Source: Aquamicrobium sp. LC103 (GTDB lineage Bacteria > Pseudomonadota > Alphaproteobacteria > Rhizobiales > Rhizobiaceae). Taken from it: DNA of 64,000 bases. The notes under the pieces were generated by a model. It saw only the letters and a list, made by a program, of their open reading frames with translations. It did no database searches and had not been told where the DNA came from. The translations under genes and the position numbers were made by a program. Shown here piece by piece: positions 17,509-27,862 of this stretch. Numbering within the stretch: the stretch's first letter is position 1; the number at the start of each line of letters is the position of its first letter. The DNA lies in assembly GCF_001014615.2 (NCBI RefSeq), contig NZ_LBCQ02000003.1, forward strand, positions 434,001 to 498,000, given 5' to 3'.

Positions 17509-18465
17509 GTGACAGACTTGCCTCACAACTCGGAACGAACGGCGCCGGCCAAGACGTCGCGCCTTTCGGCTTTCCTCAATTCCGACCTCGCATGGTCCTA
17601 TCGCCATTCGCCGGTGACGATCATCGCCTCGATCGTGGCGGCGACCCTGATCCTGATGGCGGCGGCGGCCCCCTGGATCGCGCCCTACAATCCCTTCAAT
17701 CCGGCAACGCTCAACCTGATGGACGGCTTCACGCCTCCCAATTCCAAGTCGATGTCGGGCAACTACTTCCTGCTCGGCTCCGACAGCCAGGGCCGCGACG
17801 TGCTCTCCACGATCATGTACGGTTCGCGCGTCTCGCTGTTCGTCGGCATATCGGCGACGCTCCTGGCGATGGTCATGGGGGTGGGACTGGGGCTGGTCGC
17901 GGGCTATGCCGGCGGCCTGGCCGACACGATCATCATGCGCGTCGCCGACGTGCAGCTTTCCTTTCCCGCCATCCTCATCGCGCTGCTGGTCTTCGGCATC
18001 GCGCGCGGCCTCATTCCGCCCAACCAGCAGGAGGGCGCCGCCGTCTGGGTGCTGATCATCGCGATCGGCCTGGCGAACTGGGCGCAATTCGCCCGCACCG
18101 TTCGCGGCGCGACCATGGTGGAGCGCCAGAAGGACTATGTGGCCGCCGCCCGCATCCTCGGCGTCAACCCGTTCCTCATCCTGCTCCGCCACGTTCTGCC
18201 GAACGTCATGGGGCCGGTGCTGGTCATCGGCACGATCGGCCTCGCGCTCGCCATCATCGAGGAAGCCACGCTTTCCTATCTCGGCGTCGGCGTTCCGCCC
18301 ACGCAACCCTCGCTCGGAACGCTGATCCGCATCGGCCAGCAATTCCTGTTCTCGGGCGAATGGTGGATCCTGTTCTTCCCGGCAATCACGCTGGTGGCGC
18401 TGGCGCTGTCCGTCAACCTCCTGGGCGATTGGCTTCGCGATGCCCTCAACCCGAGGCTGCGCTGA
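17509..18465 (+). CDS. ABC transporter permease, DppC family
   Basis: 318 residues starting at GTG (17509). A cytosolic N-terminus of about 35 residues precedes the first span; the DppC hallmark L-G-S-D-S-Q-G-R-D-V-L-S lies near residue 87 and the EAA-like loop A-A-R-I-L-G near 212. It pairs with the DppB-like protein to form the pore. Its TGA overlaps the ATG of the ATPase gene by one base (TGATG). Confidence 0.92.
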   Translation: MTDLPHNSERTAPAKTSRLSAFLNSDLAWSYRHSPVTIIASIVAATLILMAAAAPWIAPYNPFNPATLNLMDGFTPPNSKSMSGNYFLLGSDSQGRDVLSTIMYGSRVSLFVGISATLLAMVMGVGLGLVAGYAGGLADTIIMRVADVQLSFPAILIALLVFGIARGLIPPNQQEGAAVWVLIIAIGLANWAQFARTVRGATMVERQKDYVAAARILGVNPFLILLRHVLPNVMGPVLVIGTIGLALAIIEEATLSYLGVGVPPTQPSLGTLIRIGQQFLFSGEWWILFFPAITLVALALSVNLLGDWLRDALNPRLR

Positions 18466-20105
18466 TGAGCGAACCCGTTCTCTCCGTAAAGAATCTGGTG
18501 GTGGAATTCCCCTCCCGCAACGCGGTCTTTCGCGCGGTGGACGGCGTTTCCTTCGAAATCATGCCCGGCGAAATCCTCGGCGTCGTCGGTGAATCCGGGG
18601 CCGGAAAATCGATGACCGGCTCGGCCGTCATCGGTCTGATCGACCGCCCCGGCCACATCGCGGGCGGCGAAATCCGCCTGCAGGGCGAGCGCATCGACGA
18701 CCTGCCGGAGGAGATCAAGGCCAAGCTGCGGGGAAAACGCATCGGCATGGTCTTCCAGGACCCGCTGACGAGCCTCAATCCGCTCTACACGATCGGCCGG
18801 CAGCTCGTGGAAACCATCCGCACGCACCTGCCGCTCTCCGAGGAACAGGCGCGCCGGCGCGCGATCGACCTGCTGGCGGAGGCCGGAATCCCCAAGGCGG
18901 CCGAGCGCATCGATTCCTATCCCCACCAGTTCTCGGGCGGCATGCGCCAGCGCGTGGTGATCGCGCTGGCGCTTGCCGGCGAGCCGGAACTGGTGATCGC
19001 CGACGAGCCGACCTCCGCGCTCGACGTTTCGGTGCAGGCGCAGATCATCAAGGTATTGAAGAAGCTCTGCGCCAGCCGGGGAGCGGCGGTCATGCTGATC
19101 ACCCACGACATGGGAGTGATCGCGCAGACGGCCGACCGCATGGTGGTGATGCATCGCGGAAAGATCGTCGAGACGGGAACGGTCGCCGACATCATCCGGC
19201 GCCCGCGCGAGCCCTATACGATCAAGCTGATCGACTCGATCCCGACGATCTTGCGCAAGCCTGGCGAGGCGTTCCCTCCGGCGGTCGCGGCGAACGACGA
19301 TTCCGCCTTCGTCCGGATCAAGGGCCTGGTGCGCGACTTCGAATTCGCGATGGCGCCATTCGCCCGCCTTCGCGGCAAGACCGAGACTTTTCGCGCCGTC
19401 GACGACGTCTCCTTCTCCATTCCGAAGGGCAAGACTTTCGGTCTCGTCGGCGAATCCGGCTCGGGGAAGTCGACCTGCGCGAAAATGATCGTCGGGCTCC
19501 TGCCGCCGACGGCCGGCCAGATATTCGTCGACGGCCACGACGTCTGGGCCGGCGCCCTCGGACGGCGGCAGCGGCGCAGGAGCGTGCAGATGATCTTCCA
19601 GGATCCCTATGCCAGCCTCAACCCCCGCTGGAGAGTGAAGGACATCATCGCCGAGCCGATCCGCGCCCTCGGGCTCTCGCGGAACCGCGGCGAGATCGAG
19701 GCGCGCGTGGCCGAGCTGCTCGAGAAGGTGCGGCTCGATCCGGCCGCCATGCGCAAGTTTCCGCATGAATTCTCCGGCGGCCAGCGGCAGCGCATCGCGA
19801 TTGCCCGCACGCTTTCCAGCCAGCCGGAATTCATCGTCTGCGACGAGCCGACATCGGCGCTCGACGTTTCCGTACAGGCGCAGGTCCTCGACCTCATGAG
19901 CGCCTTGCAGGAGGAGTTCGGCCTCACCTACCTGCTGATCAGCCACAACCTCGCGGTCGTGCGGCAAATGTCGAGCAATGTCGGCGTACTCCACAACGGC
20001 GTGCTGGTGGAGAACGGTCCCGTCGACGAGATATTCGAGAACCCCCGGGCCGACTACACGAGGAAGCTGCTCGACGCGGTGCCGGACATTTCGAAGGTGG
20101 CGTGA
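18465..20105 (+). CDS. Fused dual ATP-binding protein (DppD-DppF type)
   Basis: 546 residues with two complete ABC domains. The first has Walker A G-E-S-G-A-G-K-S near residue 42, signature F-S-G-G-M-R-Q-R near 157 and Walker B with D-E-P-T-S-A-L-D near 180; the second has G-E-S-G-S-G-K-S near 329, F-S-G-G-Q-R-Q-R near 435 and D-E-P-T-S-A-L-D near 460. Each domain ends with the oligopeptide-type C-terminal extension. So one protein supplies both ATPases of the importer, as in GsiA-like proteins, where separate DppD and DppF would be usual. It is the last gene of the operon. Confidence 0.94.
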   Translation: MSEPVLSVKNLVVEFPSRNAVFRAVDGVSFEIMPGEILGVVGESGAGKSMTGSAVIGLIDRPGHIAGGEIRLQGERIDDLPEEIKAKLRGKRIGMVFQDPLTSLNPLYTIGRQLVETIRTHLPLSEEQARRRAIDLLAEAGIPKAAERIDSYPHQFSGGMRQRVVIALALAGEPELVIADEPTSALDVSVQAQIIKVLKKLCASRGAAVMLITHDMGVIAQTADRMVVMHRGKIVETGTVADIIRRPREPYTIKLIDSIPTILRKPGEAFPPAVAANDDSAFVRIKGLVRDFEFAMAPFARLRGKTETFRAVDDVSFSIPKGKTFGLVGESGSGKSTCAKMIVGLLPPTAGQIFVDGHDVWAGALGRRQRRRSVQMIFQDPYASLNPRWRVKDIIAEPIRALGLSRNRGEIEARVAELLEKVRLDPAAMRKFPHEFSGGQRQRIAIARTLSSQPEFIVCDEPTSALDVSVQAQVLDLMSALQEEFGLTYLLISHNLAVVRQMSSNVGVLHNGVLVENGPVDEIFENPRADYTRKLLDAVPDISKVA

Positions 20106-20286
20106 GTCCGCGGAAGGGCGCCCGCGACGACGCCTTCCTACTCACAATGAGGAGGCCGGCACGCCTTAGTAGGATGCAACACGACGCCACCCCGCCCGAT
20201 GGGCAGCTTGCGGGGACCGTCGCCTGTGCAAATCTTCCAAGGACCTGCCGCCCAAGGCAGGGGAACGTGGGAGAGCGCGAGCGCCG

Positions 20287-21783
20287 ATGGCGGATTTCGA
20301 AGGCCAGTTTCTCGTTTCGGAGAAGGACGGCGCCGCGCCGCCCACGGGTGCCGTCAGATGGCCGCTCGCCACACTGAATGTCGACGTCTTTCCGCTGCTC
20401 GACACGGTCGAGGTAGTGGACGAGACCGGCGCTCGCATCGGCCTGCTGCTCGGAAGTCCGATCGACACCGACGACCGGTGCGTCGTGAAAGGCACCTACC
20501 GCATCGATGGCCGGCCGGATGGTGGCGCCGGCATCGACGAGGCGGTCGAGACGGGCATCTACAGGCTTTCCGGCAGCTTCCTGTTCGTTCTAGACGGCTG
20601 GGGCACGCGCCGCATCTACCTCGACGCCAACGGCTCGAAGTCGCTGGTCTACGATCCCGAAGCCCGGACCGCCGCGGCGACCGCCGCGCTCGCGATTTCC
20701 GATCCAAGGGAGTATGAAAGCCGCTTCCGGCGCGATCTCTACGATGCGTTGCTCGTCGCGCAGGACGGCTGGTTTCCGGCGGGCCTGACCGCGCATCGGG
20801 GCCTCGAAAGGCTGACCTGCAACCACTATCTCGATCTCGACCGCTGGACGCAGGCGCGGCATTGGCCGCGCGGGCCGGTGGAACCGGCGCCGGACGAGGC
20901 GGCCGTCCTGCGCCTGATCGCCGACGAGGTGGAACGCGCGATCGAGGCGCTCGCCGGGGATGGCGAGGTCCACGTCGCGCTGACCGCCGGGCACGAAACC
21001 CGCCTGCTCGCCGCCTGCTGCAGGGACCGGCTGAACGATGTCCGCTTCATCACGGTGAATGCACCCGGCTCCGGCCTCGATACGACCCGCGCCCGCGAAT
21101 TGTCGCGTCGTTTCGGGCTCGCCCACGCCTTCCTGCCCTATTCGGAAGCGAACGAGGAGGAAAAGCGCGCATGGCAACGGCGCGTCAGCCATTGCCTGAC
21201 CGGCTCCAATCTGACGATGCATCCGAGCTTGAGGCCGCTCGACGGCAAGATATTCGTCGGTGGTCTCGGCGGCGAGATCGGACGCGGCTTTCTCTGGCTG
21301 AATGCCGAGGAGAACACGCCTGTCGACGCGGCGAGCATAGTCTCCCGCCTGAAATTTCCGCCGAATGCGGAACTGACGGCGGCGGTCGAGAAATGGCTCT
21401 CCCCGTTGAAGCATCTCGACAGCCTGCTGCTGCTCGACCTCGCCTATATGGAGCTGCGCATGGGCTCATGGGCATTCGCGCAATCCTACGCCCTGCCCCG
21501 CCACCGCGAATTCAATCCGCTGGTGTCGCGGCGCATCTACGCGGCGATGCTTTCGACGCCGCCGGCATGGCGGCGAGGCAACGCGCTGATCGTCCATGCG
21601 ATCGCGCTGCGCTGGCCCGAACTGCTTGTGCTGCCCATCAACCGCTACGGTGGCTGGCGCGATCGGCTCGCAATGGCGCGCCGGATCGTTTCGGAACCGA
21701 GGCGGGCATTGCGGAAGCTGCGCCAGCTCGGCGCGGCCAGGAATCTCCGGGAGAAGGACAAGCCGGACGGCATCGCCTCATGA
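20287..21783 (+). CDS. Asparagine-synthase-like protein with altered PP-loop
   Basis: 498 residues. Residues 1-160 look like a decayed class-II amidotransferase domain without an N-terminal Cys2. Then follow F-P-x-G-L-T near residue 160 and a PP-loop ATP-pyrophosphatase core in which the usual S-G-G-x-D-S is read as T-A-G-H-E-T-R near residue 236. Downstream, G-G-L-G-G-E-I-G-R near residue 322 is typical of the asparagine-synthase-related branch. Such proteins are often linked to polysaccharide or peptide modification. Here it has no obvious partner: a transporter operon ends 180 bases upstream and a serine hydrolase gene converges. No signal peptide. Function unknown. Confidence 0.65.
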   Translation: MADFEGQFLVSEKDGAAPPTGAVRWPLATLNVDVFPLLDTVEVVDETGARIGLLLGSPIDTDDRCVVKGTYRIDGRPDGGAGIDEAVETGIYRLSGSFLFVLDGWGTRRIYLDANGSKSLVYDPEARTAAATAALAISDPREYESRFRRDLYDALLVAQDGWFPAGLTAHRGLERLTCNHYLDLDRWTQARHWPRGPVEPAPDEAAVLRLIADEVERAIEALAGDGEVHVALTAGHETRLLAACCRDRLNDVRFITVNAPGSGLDTTRARELSRRFGLAHAFLPYSEANEEEKRAWQRRVSHCLTGSNLTMHPSLRPLDGKIFVGGLGGEIGRGFLWLNAEENTPVDAASIVSRLKFPPNAELTAAVEKWLSPLKHLDSLLLLDLAYMELRMGSWAFAQSYALPRHREFNPLVSRRIYAAMLSTPPAWRRGNALIVHAIALRWPELLVLPINRYGGWRDRLAMARRIVSEPRRALRKLRQLGAARNLREKDKPDGIAS

Positions 21784-21807
21784 AGGCGCATGCCGGTGCG
21801 CGATGCC

Positions 21808-22812
21808 TCACTCGGCGGCTTCGCTGGCGCGGATGATCCTCTCGGTGAGCCCGTGCAGGGCATCGCGATAGCCGGTGCGGGCGGAGGGCGCCTCCTCGGC
21901 CGAGGTCATGACGATGGTGAGCCCGAGATCGGGCACGATATAGAGCATCTGGCCGCCATAGCCCCAGCCGTAGCGCACCTCATGGCCCGCCATTTCGCGC
22001 AGGAACCAGCCATAGCCGTAGCCGTCCCCGTTGAACACCGAATTGGTGCGCCGCTGCCAGGACTGCTCGATCCAGTCCCGCGAAAGGACCCGCGTTTCGC
22101 CCGCCATGCCGCCGTTGCGGTAGAGCTCGCCGAAGGCAAGCAGCGAGCGTGGCGTCATCGCCATCTGGTTGCCGCCGAAATAGATGCCTTGCGGGTCGCG
22201 GTCCCAGCCGGCGATGGCGAACCCGTCGACCGGCCCGAGCCACTCGCGCGCCAATGCCAGCGTCGACTTGCCGCCGACCTTGGTGAGGATCGCCGAGAGC
22301 AGGTGCGTCGAGCCGGTGGAATAGAGCATGCCGCCGCCGGGCTCGCCGTCGAAAGGCTGCGCGAGCGCCGCGCGCACCCAGTTGCGGCTGGCCACCCAGC
22401 GACCGTAATTCGGCCCCGAGGTGCGCCCCAGCCCCGCCTGCATGGAAAGCAGATTGCCGATCGTGATGTCGTTGATGCGCGGGTCGGGATCGGCGGGCAG
22501 GTCGTCGGCGAGAAGCGGGGCGATCTTCTGGTCGGGACCTTCGAGCAGGCCCTTGTCCACGGCGATGCCGACCAGCGCCGAGATCACCGATTTCGAGGCG
22601 GATTTGATGTTGGTCGGGCGCTCGGTCGAATGGCCGCGAAAGCCGCGCTCCAGAATGGTCTCGCCATCGAGCGCCACGATCAGCGTTTCGAGCTGTTCGA
22701 GCGCTTCCGCCTCCTCGGCGACGCCGCCCAGCGGAGTTTGCGCCCGTACGGGCAAGGCAGCGAGGAGAAGGGCAATGAACGGAAGGGATAGGAGGGAGCG
22801 TCTGGCGATCAT
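21808..22812 (-). CDS. Exported serine hydrolase, beta-lactamase (class C/DD-peptidase) fold
   Basis: 334 residues with a signal peptide (M-I-A-R-R-S-L-L-S ... V-R-A, cleavage near residue 24). The serine-lysine pair is S-A-S-K near residue 71, the second motif is Y-S-T near 164 in place of Y-x-N, and the third is G-W-G-Y-G-G near 283 in place of K-T-G/H-x-G. This is the general CubicO-like group, which includes esterases and peptidases; resistance to beta-lactams should not be assumed. It is downstream of lprI-like on the same strand, separated by a strong hairpin. Confidence 0.88.
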   Translation of the reverse strand: MIARRSLLSLPFIALLLAALPVRAQTPLGGVAEEAEALEQLETLIVALDGETILERGFRGHSTERPTNIKSASKSVISALVGIAVDKGLLEGPDQKIAPLLADDLPADPDPRINDITIGNLLSMQAGLGRTSGPNYGRWVASRNWVRAALAQPFDGEPGGGMLYSTGSTHLLSAILTKVGGKSTLALAREWLGPVDGFAIAGWDRDPQGIYFGGNQMAMTPRSLLAFGELYRNGGMAGETRVLSRDWIEQSWQRRTNSVFNGDGYGYGWFLREMAGHEVRYGWGYGGQMLYIVPDLGLTIVMTSAEEAPSARTGYRDALHGLTERIIRASEAAE

Positions 22813-22860
22813 GGCGACAAGATAGGCAGTGGAACGCGCGCGTCACCCTCGATCTTCGCC

Positions 22861-22899
22861 GCGCCGGTAAAATCTTCCTGAGCGACATTTTACCGGCGC
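22861..22899 (-). terminator. Stem-loop after the lprI-like gene
   Basis: Perfect 13-base inverted repeat GCGCCGGTAAAAT/ATTTTACCGGCGC with a 13-base loop, in the 110 bases between the lprI-like stop and the hydrolase start. The T run is inside the stem rather than after it, so it may be a terminator or an mRNA 3'-end stabiliser. Confidence 0.55.
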
Positions 22900-22922
22900 G
22901 TTCGCGCGGTCTCCGACGACGC

Positions 22923-23330
22923 TCAGTCCGCCGCGGGCACCGGGCAACTCATGTCGCCTTCCTCGCAGCTCAAATAAGCCTTGAAATCCTCCACCCGCGC
23001 GGCTGTCAGCGTCGCAAGGCAGTTGGCGTGGATCATCGGATAGACGCTGCCACCGTCGACGCCCGACGATTGAAAGGTGCATTCGGCGTCGCGATAGGCG
23101 ACCCAGGCCCGCTGCGACGCCACCAGCAGCTTCTTGGCGTCGGCGTCGTCGGCAAGCCGCTTCTCGATTTCCTTGTAGTCGGCGTTGAGCTGCGTGTCGG
23201 CGGTCTTGAATGCCTTGTTGGCGCATTCGTTGAGGGTCGCCTGATCCTCGGCATTGTCGCATGCGTCGGCGGCTTGGGCCCCGGTGGTGAAGGCAGCGGT
23301 CAGAAGAAGAGCGGCAAAAATCATCCTCAT
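22923..23330 (-). CDS. LprI-like (DUF1311) secreted protein
   Basis: 135 residues, signal peptide cleaved after about residue 20 (G-A-Q-A). The mature part has the LprI N-terminal pattern with paired cysteines: C-D-N near 24, L-N-E-C-A near 35, then A-W-V-A-Y-R-D-A-E-C near 83 and a late C-L-A-T. LprI of Mycobacterium inhibits lysozyme; most homologues are just periplasmic proteins of unknown role. A lytic transglycosylase gene follows upstream on the same strand, which fits a cell-wall context. Start at 23330 has GGAG eight bases upstream. Confidence 0.85.
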   Translation of the reverse strand: MRMIFAALLLTAAFTTGAQAADACDNAEDQATLNECANKAFKTADTQLNADYKEIEKRLADDADAKKLLVASQRAWVAYRDAECTFQSSGVDGGSVYPMIHANCLATLTAARVEDFKAYLSCEEGDMSCPVPAAD

Positions 23331-23458
23331 GGAAACTCTCCGTTTCTCAGCAATCCCGTCCGAAAACAGGTCGATCATGAAATGCCGCGGAAGCGTTGTC
23401 CACCTGCGTTTCAACCCAAGGTTAAGAAGGCTTGGAGAACCGGAAATAGGCGGGAACT

Positions 23459-24277
23459 TTAGCGCGATTCTTCCTGCGCGGCGGCAAATCCGACCGCCGC
23501 CTCGCCCGAGACGCCGGGCAGGGACGCGGCCGCGACCGGTGCGCCGAACCTTTCGGCCGCCGGCGTCGGAGCGGCCTGCGGCAGGGGTGCCGGTGCGGGC
23601 ACCTGCGCGGCGAGCGAGCCGGCCGGCAGATGCGCCCGGCGCGGACCTCGGAGCCCGGTCTCCTCCAGCAGGCCCTTGCGCTTGGCGTCGTAATAATAGC
23701 CGCGTGCGTAAAGACGCACCGCCTGGTCGTGGTTGCCGCCAGCCGTGAGATAGGCGCCGCGCAGATATTTCACCGCGTAGGTCAGATTGGTCTCGGCATC
23801 GAGCAGGCCGTTTGCCGGTCCGTCGAAGCCCATCGACCTCGCCGTATCGTGGCGGATCTGCATCAACCCCCAATAGGGTCCGTTGCGCGCCGCCGGATTG
23901 AACGTGCTCTCCCGCTTCACCACGCGGCGCACCAGCGTCTCGGGGACCTGGTAGTGCGAGGCATAGCGGGCAATCAGCGCGTCGAGCTCGGGGCTGCGCG
24001 CGGCGACCTGGCGGTTGGCGATCAGGGCCTCGGAAAACGGCCTGTCGGGCGTCGCGCCGGCATAGGCGGCCGGCGTCACCGCGGCATCTTCCGCCGACGC
24101 CACGACCGTGCCAGCACTGGAGGGCGAAGGAACCACCGCGATCGTATCCGGCAGGGAAGGATCGTCGGCGTTCAGGGCGAGCGTCGGGTCGGTGGCGAGT
24201 TCGGCCGTGGTGCAGCCCGACAGGGCGATGCCGGAAAGGAGTGCGCAGATCGCAAGGGAAGATCGTAGTGCAGGCAA
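23459..24277 (-). CDS. Lytic transglycosylase lipoprotein (SLT domain)
   Basis: 272 residues if started at TTG (24277), chosen because it directly precedes the hydrophobic signal and lipobox L-S-G-C (Cys near residue 21) and follows AGAGAG; the longer frame to 24376 has no good signal. The SLT domain covers about residues 85-200, with catalytic Glu in K-R-E-S-T-F-N-P near 121, followed by G-L-M-Q-I near 136 and N-L-T-Y-A near 157. It cleaves peptidoglycan glycan strands at the outer membrane. The last 70 residues are Ala/Pro-rich and low in complexity. Confidence 0.85.
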   Translation of the reverse strand: MPALRSSLAICALLSGIALSGCTTAELATDPTLALNADDPSLPDTIAVVPSPSSAGTVVASAEDAAVTPAAYAGATPDRPFSEALIANRQVAARSPELDALIARYASHYQVPETLVRRVVKRESTFNPAARNGPYWGLMQIRHDTARSMGFDGPANGLLDAETNLTYAVKYLRGAYLTAGGNHDQAVRLYARGYYYDAKRKGLLEETGLRGPRRAHLPAGSLAAQVPAPAPLPQAAPTPAAERFGAPVAAASLPGVSGEAAVGFAAAQEESR

Positions 24278-24483
24278 GGCCGCGCTCTCTCTTTCGTTGA
24301 ATTTTCGTGGTCCCACCCGACATTTAAATAACCGAACCGGAAGAGTGAGGCAACGATCCTGTACGCCCCGCGGCAAGCGCGACGGTCGCGCCTGGTATCG
24401 CGGGCCTTGTCAGGACATTCGGTTCTCCGTCTGTTCCCACGCCGAAAATATGCTAGGTTCGGGGCGCAAGGACGGGATCTCCC

Positions 24484-25047
24484 ATGGCTGAATGCGATCG
24501 GACCGGTCATCATATTCTCGAAACGCCGCTGGGCTTCATCGGCATCAGGTGGAGCGGGGACGGCCTGACGCGCCTCGCGCTTCCCGGAAGGAGCCGCGAG
24601 AGCGTCGCGCGCCGTGTCGCCGGCGACACGGAAGAGACCGCACTGGAAGACGCACCCGCCTTCGTCGCCGGGACGCTCGACCTCCTTGCCAGATATTGCC
24701 GGGGCGAGCAGGTGGATTTTTCGGCGGTGCCGGTCGACATTCCCGGCCTCGATCCCTTCCGCCGCGCGATCTACGCCGCCGCGCGCAGGCTCGCCTATGG
24801 CGAGGTGACGACCTATGGCGAGCTCGCCGACAGTGCCGGCTTTCCGAAAATGGCGCGCGAGACCGGCCAGGCGCTCGGGCAGAATCCGGTGCCGATCGTG
24901 GTCCCATGCCACCGCATCGTCGCGGCCGGCGGCAAGATCGGCGGCTTTTCCGCGCCGGGCGGCAGCGCGACCAAGGAACGCCTGCTCCTGATGGAGGGCG
25001 TGCATGTCGGCCCGCCGCCGTCGGCACAGGCCGCCTTCGACTTCTGA
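24484..25047 (+). CDS. ogt: Methylated-DNA-protein-cysteine S-methyltransferase
   Basis: 187 residues. Repairs O6-alkylguanine by moving the alkyl group to its own cysteine. The active-site motif is P-C-H-R near residue 142 (preceded by V-P-I-V-V), the recognition helix is T-T-Y-G-E-L-A near 110, and the C-terminal K-I-G-G-F-S is typical. Only one methyltransferase domain is present, with a short N-terminal half and no Ada domain. It stands alone, with the lytic transglycosylase gene divergent. Confidence 0.93.
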   Translation: MAECDRTGHHILETPLGFIGIRWSGDGLTRLALPGRSRESVARRVAGDTEETALEDAPAFVAGTLDLLARYCRGEQVDFSAVPVDIPGLDPFRRAIYAAARRLAYGEVTTYGELADSAGFPKMARETGQALGQNPVPIVVPCHRIVAAGGKIGGFSAPGGSATKERLLLMEGVHVGPPPSAQAAFDF

Positions 25048-25228
25048 AGCCCGCGCGGGCGCCGATCGCCATCGACGGGTCCTTGCATCGGCCGAATCCA
25101 TCGCCATAATGAAATTATTGATTCGCCAAGAGAATCCCCGGCGGATATTCAGTCCTGTTCCCCTGGTTACTTCGAATTTCGAGTACCGCGTGCGCGTCGC
25201 ATTCAACGAGCGAACGAGAGGGATCGAA

Positions 25229-25462
25229 ATGTTCCAGCACCCCGACGATTGCGCCAAACGCCGCCTCACCGAGCGGACGGAATTGAGGATCGCGGCGGAA
25301 TTCCTGATGATCCGCGGCTTCAAGGACGAGGAGATCGCGGTCCAGTTGTCGCGCTACTACTATATCGACGTCGACGAGCTGAACGACGTTCTCGCCGCGA
25401 TGCCGGCCGAGAAAAGCCGGCCTGGGGCACGGCAGACACCGCAGTGGCGGCAGGTGGCCTAG
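25229..25462 (+). CDS. Small conserved hypothetical protein
   Basis: 77 residues, beginning M-F-Q-H-P-D-D; GAGGG six bases upstream makes 25229 the best start. The central part, L-R-I-A-A-E-F-L-M-I-R-G-F-K-D-E-E-I near residue 20-36, looks like a short helix-turn-helix-like alpha-helical domain, and the tail is basic and Pro/Gln-rich. I have a sense of related small proteins in Rhizobiales but cannot name a family. It follows ogt by 180 bases. Confidence 0.55.
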   Translation: MFQHPDDCAKRRLTERTELRIAAEFLMIRGFKDEEIAVQLSRYYYIDVDELNDVLAAMPAEKSRPGARQTPQWRQVA

Positions 25463-25833
25463 CCCGAGGCCGCGCTTCCACGTCGACAGGCGACCGCTCT
25501 TGCAACGGCGAACCGGCACTCCCATATGAGGCGTGTTGGTATTCGGCCGATGGGTCCGAGGCGATGGCTTCGGGTGTGACTGTCGGTCGTCTCATCCGGA
25601 TGATCTTCCTGCGAACAGCCGAATTTCCGGCAGCGTCGCGAAGCACGATCCCAACAATCTCGGCAAGCCCGGCTGACCGCTCGCGCCTCGGTTTCGATCG
25701 AAAGCGCGGCAAGTCACGGATGTACTGGCGGCCGCGCCCGGCGCGCGGACGGCCGGCATTGCCGACAGGAGGCGGGGGCCAGTCCCCCGCCTTTTTCATT
25801 TTCAGGCAGCCGAACGACTGGAACCGGAAGACG
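25463..25833. other. Gene-free stretch ending in a terminator
   Basis: About 370 bases between the small hypothetical gene and the convergent ugpC. Apart from the terminator near its right end I see no gene or repeat. Confidence 0.4.
25771..25796 (+). terminator. Rho-independent terminator facing ugpC
   Basis: Eight-base GC stem GGCGGGGG/CCCCCGCC with a five-base loop followed by five T bases. It stops rightward transcripts before they enter the convergent ugp operon. Confidence 0.8.
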
Positions 25834-26922
<1,089 letters not shown>

Positions 26923-26935
26923 TTCGGTCTTCTTC

Positions 26936-27862
26936 TCACTTTTCCGTTTCCACCAAGCCCTTGACGAACCAGCGCTGCATGAACAGCACCACCAGGATCG
27001 GCGGCACGATCGCGAGCATGGCGGTCACCATCACCAGATGCCATTCGGTGTCGGCGTCGGCGAAGGAGATCATCTTCCTCAGCGCGATCACGATCGTGTT
27101 CATGTCGTTGCGGTTGGTCACCAGCAGCGGCCAGAGATATTGGGTCCATCCATAGATGAAGAGGATGACGAAAAGCGCGGCGATGTTGGTCTTCGACAAG
27201 GGCAGCAGGATGTCCTTGAAGAACCGCCACGGCCCCGCCCCGTCGACGCGCGCGGCTTCGACCAGTTCGCCCGGGATCGTCAGGAAGAACTGCCGGAAGA
27301 GCAGCGTCGCGGTCGCCGACGCCATCAGCGGCAATGTCAGGCCCGTATAGGTGTCGATCAGGCCGAGATCGACCATCACCTTGTAGGTCGGCAGGATGCG
27401 CACCTCCACCGGCAGCATCAGCGTGATGAAGATCATCCAGAAGAAGAACATGCGCAGCGGGAAGCGGAAGAAGACGATGGCGAAGGCCGACAGGATCGAG
27501 ATCACGATCTTGCCGATCGCGATCGCGAGCGCGACGGCGGTGGTGTTGAAGAGCAGCGTGCCGACATCAACCCCGCCGATGCGACCGATGCCGCCGAACA
27601 GCGCCGTCGAATAGTTTTCCCAGAACCGGTCGCCAGGCAGGAGCGGCAAAGGCGGACGCAGGATCGTCTGCAGCGAATGCGTCGAAGCCACGAAAGTGTA
27701 GTAGATCGGAAATGCGACGATCAGCACGCCGAGGATCAGGATGGCGTGAGCGACGTAGCGCGAGGTGCGGCTGATGCCCAGCATCGCGCCTTCCTCACGC
27801 CGCCCGAGAAAGGCGGCGGTGGAGGTTCTGCCGGACGGCCTTGCGGTCGCCTGCTCAGCCAT
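26936..27862 (-). CDS. ugpE: sn-Glycerol-3-phosphate ABC importer, permease
   Basis: 308 residues with six predicted spans and the EAA loop [11 protein letters not shown] near residue 210. It is longer than typical UgpE (about 280) because of a polar N-terminus; ATG at 27862 overlaps the ugpA stop by eight bases, and an internal ATG (M-L-G-I-S) at 27784 would give the usual length. The EAA loop contacts UgpC. Operon order and length support UgpE. Confidence 0.9.
   Translation of the reverse strand: MAEQATARPSGRTSTAAFLGRREEGAMLGISRTSRYVAHAILILGVLIVAFPIYYTFVASTHSLQTILRPPLPLLPGDRFWENYSTALFGGIGRIGGVDVGTLLFNTTAVALAIAIGKIVISILSAFAIVFFRFPLRMFFFWMIFITLMLPVEVRILPTYKVMVDLGLIDTYTGLTLPLMASATATLLFRQFFLTIPGELVEAARVDGAGPWRFFKDILLPLSKTNIAALFVILFIYGWTQYLWPLLVTNRNDMNTIVIALRKMISFADADTEWHLVMVTAMLAIVPPILVVLFMQRWFVKGLVETEK

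Noticed and set aside
16372-19994. Long minus-strand frames (656 and 572 codons) opposite the peptide-type transporter genes
   Set aside because: Charged, repetitive shadow translations; the plus-strand genes show full motifs.
21808-22812. Antibiotic-resistance beta-lactamase
   Set aside because: It has the S-x-x-K fold, but the second and third motifs differ from class C enzymes, so a general serine hydrolase is the safer call.
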